Positions 8,795 to 15,977 of a stretch of 64,000 nucleotides of DNA are shown one piece after another. The notes beneath the pieces are model-generated. The model did not search any database and was not told the DNA's origin. It worked only from the letters and a program-made list of their open reading frames with translations. This DNA is from CBDFLS01 sp965249185. Its GTDB lineage: Bacteria; Chloroflexota; Dehalococcoidia; Lucifugimonadales; Australimonadaceae. Position 1 is the first letter of the stretch. Every line of letters begins with the position of its first letter. The stretch covers positions 1,426,001 through 1,490,000 of the forward strand of contig CBDFLS010000002.1 of NCBI GenBank assembly GCA_965249185.1, written 5' to 3'. Both the position numbers and the translations under genes were made by a program.

Positions 8795-9784
8795 CTACGC
8801 CAGGCCGACGCGCTGGTAGACCTCGGCCATGGTCTGGCGCGCGATGGTCCGGGCGCGCTCGGCGCCCGCCGCCAGCACCTCCGCCACATAGCCGGGTCGG
8901 ACCTCCAGTTCCCGGCGCCGCTCCCGGAAGGCCGCCATATGGCGGTTGATCCCCTCCGCCAGCGTCTGCTTGCAGTCAACACAGCCGATGCCCGCGGTGG
9001 TGCAGCGCTGGTAGATCTCCTCCTGCTTGTCCGGGTTGAAGAGCTTGTGGAGCGAGTAGACGTTGCACACCCAGGGACGGCCAGGGTCCGTGCGGCGCGC
9101 CCGCTGGGGGTCCGTCACCGCCGTCATCACCCGCTTTGCCGTCTCGTTCTCGGTGGCGGCCAGCTCGATCTGGTTGTCCAGGCTCTTGCTCATCTTGTTG
9201 ACGCCGTCGAGGCCCAAGATGGTAGGCGATTCCGTCAGCTTGGCCTGGGGCTCCGGGAAGGTGTCGCCATAGAGCCGGTTGAACCGCCGGGCGATCTCCC
9301 TGCCCAACTCCAGATGGGGGACCTGGTCCGCGCCCACGGGCACGGTGTCGGCTTTGTATAGCAGGATGTCCGCCGTCTGCAGGACCGGATAGCCCACCAG
9401 CCCGTAGCTGACGTTCTCCTCCGACTCGCCCATCTGGCGGACGCGGTCCTTGAAGGTGGGCACGCGCAGGAGCCACCCCAGGGGCGTGCTCATGCTCAGC
9501 AGCGAGTGGAGCGCCAGCACCTCCGGCACGTGGGACTGGACGAAAACGATGCTCCGCTCCGGGTCCACTCCCGCCGCCAGCCAGTCCAGGACCATCTGCT
9601 CCGTGTTGGCCACGATCTCCCGGGTCTCATCGCCCTGGAGGGTGGTGAGTGCGTGGACGTCGGCGACCCCGTAGACGCACTCGTACTCGTCCTGCAGGGC
9701 CACCCAGTTCTGGAGTGCACCGAAGTAGTTCCCCAGGTGCAGCCGCCCCGAGGGGCGCATGCCGGAGAAGACGCGACCCGCCAT
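8795..9784 (-). CDS. trpS: Tryptophanyl-tRNA synthetase
   Basis: A 329-residue class I aminoacyl-tRNA synthetase charging tRNA-Trp. The HIGH-type motif appears as GRLHLGNYFG near residues 11-20, the KMSKS loop as NKMSKSLDNQI near residue 200, and the family segment DILLYKADTVPVGADQVPHLELGREIARRFN lies between. Length is typical for the bacterial type I enzyme. Start ATG 9784 (MAGRVFSGMRPSG) matches the usual family start and has AGGA upstream; the longer frame to 9871 is not supported. The phosphatase gene follows on the same strand. Confidence 0.97.
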   Translation of the reverse strand: MAGRVFSGMRPSGRLHLGNYFGALQNWVALQDEYECVYGVADVHALTTLQGDETREIVANTEQMVLDWLAAGVDPERSIVFVQSHVPEVLALHSLLSMSTPLGWLLRVPTFKDRVRQMGESEENVSYGLVGYPVLQTADILLYKADTVPVGADQVPHLELGREIARRFNRLYGDTFPEPQAKLTESPTILGLDGVNKMSKSLDNQIELAATENETAKRVMTAVTDPQRARRTDPGRPWVCNVYSLHKLFNPDKQEEIYQRCTTAGIGCVDCKQTLAEGINRHMAAFRERRRELEVRPGYVAEVLAAGAERARTIARQTMAEVYQRVGLA

Positions 9785-9968
9785 GGAGTGTCCTGGTAGG
9801 CTAGAATGGGCCTCGCGGCCGACGAAAACCGACGCCGGCGGCAGTGTACCATGGCTGGCGGGCCGCCGCACCCGAAGCCGGAGCGTCCTCTATCCAAGGA
9901 CGAGGCCCGGCGACCAGGACTTTTCTTCAAGTGGGCACGATAGGGGAGGCCCGCTAGGGGGGCACGAT

Positions 9969-10220
9969 ATGCTGACGGCTTTCGGAAGCGCGGCGGTGGG
10001 CCTCATGTTCGTCATGTACTGGCTGGAGGACCGCTCCGTCTGGTCCGTCGCGCTGTTCGCCGTGGGGAGCGCCGCCGCGTCGGCCTACGGGTTTCTCATC
10101 GGCAGCTATCCCTTCGGCGTTATCGAAGCGCTCTGGGCGCTGGTGGCGGCGCGGCGTTTCCTACGCCGCCGGGCCGTGGGCCGCCGCCAGGCCGTGGGCC
10201 GCCAAGGAGGGAACCTATGA
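9969..10220 (+). CDS. Small predicted membrane protein
   Basis: An 83-residue protein with two or three hydrophobic stretches (about residues 2-18, 25-45 and 48-61) and a strongly basic tail (AARRFLRRRAVGRRQAVGRQ), giving an inside-positive C-terminus. The end FGVIEALWALVAARRF is reminiscent of a widespread small membrane protein of unknown function. Start ATG 9969 follows a GGGGG stretch. The stop overlaps the ATG of the gamma-carbonic-anhydrase-like gene (ATGA), so translation is probably coupled. The basic tail contains a short imperfect duplication (RAVGRR / QAVGRQ). Confidence 0.7.
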   Translation: MLTAFGSAAVGLMFVMYWLEDRSVWSVALFAVGSAAASAYGFLIGSYPFGVIEALWALVAARRFLRRRAVGRRQAVGRQGGNL

Positions 10221-10726
10221 TCCGCAGCTTCAATGGCAAGACACCCCGGGTGGACCCCACCGTCTTCATCAGCGAGGCTGCCTACGTGGTGGGGGACGTG
10301 GAGATCGGCGCCTACTCCAGCGTCTGGCCCGGCGTGGTGATACGGGGCGACATGGGGCGCATCACCATCGGCAGCCACACGAATATCCAGGACAACTCGG
10401 TGGTCCACTCCGACATCGACGCCACGATCGGCGATTACGTGACCCTGGGCCATTCGGTGGTCTGCCACGCCGCCCGGGTGGAGGACCACTCGCTGCTGGG
10501 AAACGGGTGCGTGCTCAACGATGCCGCCATCATCCGCGACCACTCCATCGTGGCCGCCGGCGCCGTGGTGCTGGCGGAGAAGGAGGTGCCGTCCCACTCC
10601 ATCGCCGCGGGCACGCCGGCCCAGGTCCGGGGGCGCGTGATGCAGCGGCATCTGGACATGGTCCAGGGGATCGCGGACGACTACGTGGCGATGGCGAAGC
10701 GGTTCAAGGCCGAGGGGCTGGAGTAG
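10217..10726 (+). CDS. Gamma-carbonic-anhydrase family left-handed beta-helix protein
   Basis: A 169-residue protein made of hexapeptide repeats (VVGDVEIGAYSSVWPGVVIRGDMGRITIGSHTNIQDNSVVHS...). Zinc-ligand histidines expected in the Cam/CaiE/YrdA group are seen: His in NSVVHSD, and the pair in TLGHSVVCHA. The C-terminal helix (QRHLDMVQGIADDYVAMAKRFK) is typical. Members are zinc or iron carbonic anhydrases or unproven relatives; the acidic-loop active-site residues of Cam cannot be confirmed here, so carbonic anhydrase activity is not assured. Start overlaps the stop of the small membrane protein. Confidence 0.9.
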   Translation: MIRSFNGKTPRVDPTVFISEAAYVVGDVEIGAYSSVWPGVVIRGDMGRITIGSHTNIQDNSVVHSDIDATIGDYVTLGHSVVCHAARVEDHSLLGNGCVLNDAAIIRDHSIVAAGAVVLAEKEVPSHSIAAGTPAQVRGRVMQRHLDMVQGIADDYVAMAKRFKAEGLE

Positions 10727-10727
10727 G

Positions 10728-10743
10728 CAGGGCGCGCCCTGCC
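10728..10743. repeat. Perfect 16-bp palindrome of the GCAGGG repeat family
   Basis: GCAGGGCGCGCCCTGC follows the preceding stop codon by one base. The same palindrome opens the repeat array at 40956 and a degenerate version occurs at 13518. It may form a hairpin in the 3' end of the upstream mRNA but has no T tract. Confidence 0.7.
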
Positions 10744-10756
10744 GGGCCGCGCCTGC

Positions 10757-10762
10757 TATAAT
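10757..10762 (+). promoter_or_regulatory. Predicted -10 element upstream of the class V aminotransferase
   Basis: TATAAT, preceded by a GC-rich stretch without a clear -35, 40 bases before the aminotransferase ATG. The surrounding CTGCTATAATCGGC resembles other predicted promoters in the window (47598, 63938). Confidence 0.5.
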
Positions 10763-10802
10763 CGGCTGGCCCCATTCAGACCCCCGTCCCCGAGGAGAAA
10801 GC

Positions 10803-11912
10803 ATGCCGAACCTGCGCCTGCCCGGCCCAACCCCGGTCCCCGACGACGTGGTGGAGGCCATGAGCAGGCCCATGGTGGACCACCGGGGTCCGCTGTTCAA
10901 GGAACTGCTGACCCGCCTGACCGGGAACTTGAATCGGGCCTTCGAGACCACCAACGACGTCTATCTGCTCACCTCGTCCGGCACGGGCGCCATGGAGGCG
11001 GCAGTGACCAACACCCTCTCGCCCGGCGACCGGGTGCTGGCGGTGAGTATCGGCAACTTCGGCGACCGCTTCTCCAAGATCGCCAAGGTCTACGGCGCCC
11101 AGGTCACCGATCTGAAGTTTCCCGAGGGCGTGGCGGCGGACCCGGAGCAGGTCCGCGAGGCGCTCCAAGCCGACCCCAGCATCAGCGCGGTGCTAGTGAC
11201 CCACAACGAGACCTCCACCGGCATCACCAATGACCTGGAAGCCATCGCCCGAACCGTCAAGGGGGAGTTCGATAAGCTCCTCCTGGTGGACGCCATCTCC
11301 TCCCTCGGCTCCATCCGCCTGCCCACCGACGAGTGGGGGCTGGACGTGGTGATCTCCGCCTCGCAGAAGGGGTGGATGTGCCCTCCGGGCATAGCCATGA
11401 TCGCCGTGAGCCCGCGCGCGTGGGAGGCCGCGAAAACGGCCCGCATGCCCCGCTTCTACTTCGACCTGTCCGCGGCGCGCGCCTCCGCCGACAACGGGGA
11501 GACCCCGTGGACGCCCGCCATCTCCCTACTCTTCGGCATGGACTACGCGGTGCAGAAGATGCTGGCCCACGGCGACATGCAGGCCGTCTACGACTTCCAC
11601 GCCCGCATCGCCCAGTACACCCGCGATGGGCTGACAGCGCTGAGCCTGAAGTTGGTGGCCGCCGACCTGAAGCGCGCGTCCAATACGGTGACGGCGGTCT
11701 GGCTGCCCGAGGGGATCACGGACCAGCAGCTCCTGGGCATGCTCCGCGACGACTACGATATCGTCGCCGCCGAGGGCCGGGGACTGCTCACGGGCAAGGT
11801 CTTCCGCATCGGTCACCTGGGCTACGTGACCGAGAGCGACATCGACCACGTGCTGACGGCGCTACGGGCGGCGCTGCCCCGGCTGGGCTTCGCACCCGCA
11901 GCCGCCCGCTAG
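10803..11912 (+). CDS. Class V PLP-dependent aminotransferase (serine/alanine-glyoxylate aminotransferase type)
   Basis: A 369-residue fold-type I PLP enzyme. LRLPGPTPVP at the N-terminus, TSSGTGAMEAAVTN (phosphate binding), LVDAISSLGS (Asp for the pyridine nitrogen) and the Schiff-base lysine in SASQKGWMCPPG are all as in serine-pyruvate / alanine-glyoxylate aminotransferases. The gene lies 24 bases upstream of serA, so the likely job is transamination of 3-phosphohydroxypyruvate (standing in for serC) or of serine/glyoxylate; several Chloroflexi, Thermotogae and archaea are thought to use such an enzyme in serine formation. Strong GAGGAGAAA ribosome-binding site before ATG 10803. Confidence 0.9.
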   Translation: MPNLRLPGPTPVPDDVVEAMSRPMVDHRGPLFKELLTRLTGNLNRAFETTNDVYLLTSSGTGAMEAAVTNTLSPGDRVLAVSIGNFGDRFSKIAKVYGAQVTDLKFPEGVAADPEQVREALQADPSISAVLVTHNETSTGITNDLEAIARTVKGEFDKLLLVDAISSLGSIRLPTDEWGLDVVISASQKGWMCPPGIAMIAVSPRAWEAAKTARMPRFYFDLSAARASADNGETPWTPAISLLFGMDYAVQKMLAHGDMQAVYDFHARIAQYTRDGLTALSLKLVAADLKRASNTVTAVWLPEGITDQQLLGMLRDDYDIVAAEGRGLLTGKVFRIGHLGYVTESDIDHVLTALRAALPRLGFAPAAAR

Positions 11913-11936
11913 CCCTTTTCCATTCACGGAGGCTCC

Positions 11937-13516
11937 ATGGCACGCGTTCTGGTGGCGGACCCCATCGCCGAGGAGGGGGTCCATCGGCTGGCCGCCGCCC
12001 AGCATCGGGTGGAAGTCCGCACGGGCCTGAAGCCGGAGGTGCTCCGCCGCATCATCGGCGGCTACGACGCGCTGGTGGTCCGCAGCGAAACGCAGGTGAC
12101 GACCGAGCTGATAGCCGCCGGCAAGCGGCTCCAGGTCATCGGCCGCGCGGGCGTTGGCGTGGACAACATCGACCTGGAGGCCGCCACGCAGCGCGGCATC
12201 GCCGTGGTCAACGCTCCCACGGCCAACACGATCGCCGCCGCCGAGCACACCATGGCGTTTATGCTCTCGCTGGCCCGCCACACACCCCAGGCCGACGCAT
12301 CGCTCCGGCGGGGCGAGTGGCGCCACCGGGACTTCATGGGCGTGGAGCTGCGCCACAGGAGCCTGGGCCTCATCGGCCTGGCAAAGTGGGCTCCGAGGTG
12401 GCGCGGCGGGCCGCCGCATTCCAGATGCGCCTCCTGGCCCACGACGCCTACGTGCCCGTTGAGTACGCCCGCAATCTGGAGGTGGAGCTGGCGCCCCTGG
12501 ACCGCCTGCTCGCCGAGTCCAACATCATCACCCTCCACACGCCCCTCACGACGGCGGCCAAGCGCCTGCTGGGCCGCGAGCAGTTCGACCGGATGAAGCC
12601 GGGCGTCCGCATCGTCAACACCGCCCGTGGCGGTCTGGTGGACGAAGGGCTGCTGGCGGAAGCCCTCCGCTCCGGCCATGTGGCGGGCGCTGCCCTCGAC
12701 GTCTTCTCGGAGGAGCCGCCCCGCGGGCTGGCGCTGCTGGAGAGCCCCAACGTGGTGGTGACGCCTCACCTTGGCGCCTCCACGGTCGAAGTCCAAGTGG
12801 AGGTGGCCATGGGGTGGCCGAGCAGGTGCTGACCGCCCTGGAGGGCAACCCAGCCCCCTTCACCGTCAACGCACCCCGCGTGCCGGCCGAGGTTCGCGAG
12901 GCCCTGGCCCCCTACATCCCGGTGGCCAACACCCTGGGTAAGCTAGCGCTACAGCTCGTGGAGGGGCAGATGGAGTCCATCGCGCTCACCTTCAGCGGCG
13001 AGATCGCCCGCTACGACACCTCTCTTGCTGAACGCCGCCGCCCTGGTGGTCATCCTTTAGCCGTCCACGGAGGAGCGGGTGAACCTGGTCAACGCCTCCA
13101 TCATCGCCCAGCAGCGCGGCCTGCGCGTGGTGGAGCAGAAGGACCCAGGCGCCGACCATTTCACGAACCTGGTCACGGTGGGGGTCCGCGCCGGTGACGG
13201 GGCCATCCGCCTCTCCGGCGCATCGGTCTGCGACAGGGTGCACCTGGTACAGGTGAACGACTACTCCATCGACATGGAGCCCACGGGCCCGTACCTGCTC
13301 TTCACCGAGCACGTGGACCGGTCCGGCATGATCGGCCGTGTGGGCACGATCGCCGGCGAGCACGACATCAACATCAGCTTCATGGAGGTGGGCCGCCTGG
13401 CGCCCCGGGGCAAGGCCACTATGGTGGTGGGGCTCGACGACCCGCTTCCCGACGAGGTGCTGGCGGAGGTGCGCGCCATCCCCCACGTCATCAGCGTCAA
13501 GCTGGTCCCGGTCTAG
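11937..13516 (+). pseudogene. serA: D-3-phosphoglycerate dehydrogenase with three frameshifts and one stop
   Basis: Together the frames encode a full-length (~525 residue) long-form SerA: substrate/NAD domains (VVRSETQVTTELI, GRAGVGVDNIDLEAA, NTARGGLVDEGLL, ALDVFSEEPP, TPHLGAS), the intervening ASB domain and a C-terminal ACT domain (HVDRSGMIGRVGTIAGEHDINI). The coding frame changes near 12380 (GLIGLGKVGSEV would need one more G), at the G run 12811-12814 (MGVAEQV would need one more G) and near 13021-13027 (one extra base), and TAG at 13058-13060 replaces a residue in VVIL-PSTEERVNLVNA. Two of the lesions are single-base G-run contractions, which could be sequence errors; the stop and the third shift are harder to dismiss. 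If real, phosphoglycerate oxidation must be done elsewhere. Confidence 0.85.
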
Positions 13517-13832
13517 GCAGGGCGCAACCCTGGACCTACATGTGGGGTTCCGCAGTGCTTATGCTGAGTCCGTCCCGCCCATGAAGGACGGGCACAGCAT
13601 CTCTCCCAAGGCTAAAGATAGACCCTTCGCTCCGCTCAAGAGTAAACTTGGCTCAGGGTGAGCGGATTTGTAATCCCTCTCATGGTGAGCTTGTCGAACC
13701 ATCATGGTGAGCCCTTAGCCCTTGGCTCCCGACAAGTCGGGGCGAAGGGTCCCGCCCGTAGCCGCGCCCTTCGTATGTTATACTGGGCGCCCGCCGCACG
13801 AGGCGGCACTCTCGTCTTCCCGAGGCGCCGGG
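13517..13832. other. Intergenic stretch with repeat fragments and the argJ promoter
   Basis: No gene seen. It opens with a degenerate copy of the GCAGGG repeat (13517-13575, ending in a GCTGAGTCC-like end), then holds short palindromes (CCCGCC...GGACGGG around 13577-13590; CCCGACAAGTCGGGG around 13728-13742) and two copies of the CATGGTGAGC / TTGTCGAACC repeat near 13681-13712. A -10-like TATACT sits at 13779-13784, about 50 bases before argJ. Confidence 0.55.
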
Positions 13833-15050
13833 ATGTCTGACGCGGTCCAGTTTTTGCCGGACGGCACCGTTACCACTCCCCAGGGATTCGTGGCCGGCGC
13901 CACCTACGCCGGCATGAAGACCTACAGCAAGGACAAGCTGGATCTGGGTCTGCTCCTGTCCCAGAAGCCCTGCGTCACCGTCGGCACCTTCAGCACCAAC
14001 AGAGTCCAGGGGTCGTCGCTGGTGCTCACGCGCAAGCTGGTGGAGGGCGGCCAGGTGCGCGGGGTGGTGGCCAACAGCGGCATCGCCAATGCATGTGTCG
14101 GCGAGCAGGGGATGATCGACGCCCGGGAGACGGTGGCGCAGGCGGCCAAGCAGGCGGGCGTTGCCCCGGAAGAGATGGCCATCTGCAGCACCGGCATCAT
14201 CGGCGTGGAGCTGCCCATGGCGCTCATCCGGGTCGGTATTCCCAAGCTAACGCTTACCCCCGAAGGCGGCCTGCCCTTTGCCCGGGCCATCATGACCACC
14301 GACCGGCGCCCCAAGTCCATGGCGGTCCAGTGCGAGCTGGACGGCCGCACCGTGACCATTGGCGGGTGCATCAAGGGCTCGGGGATGATCCATCCCAACA
14401 TGGCCACCATGCTCGCCTTCCTCACCACCGATGCCGCGGCGGACCCGGACTACTTGCGCGAGACGTTCCGGAGCGCAATCCACGACACGATCAACATGGC
14501 CACCATCGACGGCGACGGCAGCACCAACGATACGGCGCTGCTCTTCGCCAACGCCGCCGCCGGCAATACACCCCTCACCGCCAAGTCGCCGGACGCGGCC
14601 CGCTTCGAGCAGGCGTTGGCCGCCCTCTGCAACCATCTCACCAAGGAGCTGGTCCGCGACGCCGAGGGCTCTTCCAAGATCTTCTCCGTCCGCGTCGAGG
14701 GCGCCCGCACCCTGGAGGACGCCCGCCTGGCCGCCCGGGCCGTCGCCGGCTCCAGCCTGGTCAAGACCGCTATCCACGGCAACGATCCGAACTGGGGACG
14801 CGTTATAGCGGCGGTGGGCCGCAGCGGCGCGGAGGTCCAGGAGGACAGGATTGCCTTCTACATCAACGACGTGGTTATCATGGAGGCAGGCAGGCCCATC
14901 GCCTTCCACAAAGACGCCGTTATAGCGCTCATGAACAATCCGGAGCTAGCCCTCACCGTGGGGCTCAATCTGGGCGAGGCCTCGGCCACCGCCTGGGGCT
15001 GCGAGCTGACCGAGGAATACGTCACGTTTAACAGCGCTTACACTACCTGA
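13833..15050 (+). CDS. argJ: Bifunctional ornithine acetyltransferase / N-acetylglutamate synthase
   Basis: A 405-residue ArgJ that transfers acetyl from N-acetylornithine to glutamate, so the arginine pathway can recycle acetyl groups. It should self-cleave before the Thr nucleophile of the KGSGMIHPNMATMLAFLTTDA signature (cleavage between Ala and Thr). Other landmarks are the N-terminal VTTPQGFVAGATYAGMK, GTFSTNRVQGSSL, ICSTGIIG (oxyanion-type TGxxG) and C-terminal TAIHGNDPNWGRVIAAVGRSG; it ends in EEYVTFNSAYTT, the standard ArgJ tail. Start ATG 13833 gives a normal N-terminus. First gene of the arginine block; argC was not found in the window. Confidence 0.96.
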   Translation: MSDAVQFLPDGTVTTPQGFVAGATYAGMKTYSKDKLDLGLLLSQKPCVTVGTFSTNRVQGSSLVLTRKLVEGGQVRGVVANSGIANACVGEQGMIDARETVAQAAKQAGVAPEEMAICSTGIIGVELPMALIRVGIPKLTLTPEGGLPFARAIMTTDRRPKSMAVQCELDGRTVTIGGCIKGSGMIHPNMATMLAFLTTDAAADPDYLRETFRSAIHDTINMATIDGDGSTNDTALLFANAAAGNTPLTAKSPDAARFEQALAALCNHLTKELVRDAEGSSKIFSVRVEGARTLEDARLAARAVAGSSLVKTAIHGNDPNWGRVIAAVGRSGAEVQEDRIAFYINDVVIMEAGRPIAFHKDAVIALMNNPELALTVGLNLGEASATAWGCELTEEYVTFNSAYTT

Positions 15051-15124
15051 TGGGCAACAGCGCCTCCACCACGTAACGAGTGGCCGGCCCCAAGCCCCTT
15101 CAGCCCAAAGGCCCAGGCCAGACG

Positions 15125-15934
15125 ATGACAGACCCCGCGCCCATTCTCCTCATTAAAGTCGGCGGCAGCACGCTGAACGCCGACGACACCTCCCTGGCCG
15201 ACATCGTGGCTCTCCGGCGCGAAGGGAGCCGGCCCGTTGTCGTGCATGGCGGCGGCGAGACGGTCACCAAGTGGATGGCGAAACAGGGCGTCCGGACCCA
15301 GTTCGTCGACGGGCTGCGCGTCACCGACGCGGAGGTGCTGGCGGTGGCCACGGCTGTGCTGGCCGGGCTGGTCAACAAGCAGTTGGTGGCCTCGCTCCTG
15401 GCGCTCGGTGGGCCCGCCGTGGGCATCTCCGGAGCGGATGGCGCGCTGCTCAAAGCCTCCATCGATCGGCCGGAGCTCGGCTACGTGGGGAGCGCCATGC
15501 AGGTGGACACCGGACCCATCCTGGCCTTGCTGGAGGCGGAGTATATCCCGGTGGTGGCGCCCATCGCGGTCGAGCGGCCCCCCATCGCGGCCCAGCAGCC
15601 AGGGGTCTCGGAGCAAGGCTACCACCTGCTCAACGTCAACGCGGATACCGTGGCGGGCGCCCTGGCGGTGGCCCTGGGGGCCTCACGGCTCGTCTTTCTG
15701 ACCGACGTGGCGGGGGTGCTGGACGGCAGCGGGCGGCTGCTGCAACGTATACTGCATGAGCAGGCCCAGGGGCTGCTGGCCTCGGGCATCGTCAAAGGCG
15801 GGATGATTCCCAAGCTCGAGGCATGCGTATACGCTACCGAGCACGGCACATCCGCCCATATCATCGACGGCCGCCGGCCCGGCGCGCTGCTGGAGCGCCT
15901 CCAAGGCGCCGTCATGGGCACCACCGTAGCCTAG
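15125..15934 (+). CDS. argB: Acetylglutamate kinase
   Basis: A 269-residue amino-acid kinase phosphorylating N-acetylglutamate, second step of arginine synthesis. ILLIKVGGSTL (ATP-binding Lys/Gly), VVVHGGG, GLRVTD, LLNVNADTVAGALAVALGASRLVFLTDVAGVLD and the C-terminal GIVKGGMIPKLEACVYATEHGTSAHIIDGR are diagnostic. Start ATG 15125 is preferred over the in-frame ATG 15080 because it places the kinase strand at the normal distance from the N-terminus, although no strong ribosome-binding site is visible. It follows argJ with 74 bases between. Confidence 0.95.
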   Translation: MTDPAPILLIKVGGSTLNADDTSLADIVALRREGSRPVVVHGGGETVTKWMAKQGVRTQFVDGLRVTDAEVLAVATAVLAGLVNKQLVASLLALGGPAVGISGADGALLKASIDRPELGYVGSAMQVDTGPILALLEAEYIPVVAPIAVERPPIAAQQPGVSEQGYHLLNVNADTVAGALAVALGASRLVFLTDVAGVLDGSGRLLQRILHEQAQGLLASGIVKGGMIPKLEACVYATEHGTSAHIIDGRRPGALLERLQGAVMGTTVA

Positions 15935-15977
15935 GTAAACAACCGGCACGGTCGAGGAAGAAGAAAGAGGGGCCAAC

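Noticed and set aside
10728..10743. Intrinsic terminator after the gamma-carbonic-anhydrase-like gene
   Set aside because: The palindrome has no T tract and belongs to the repeat family.
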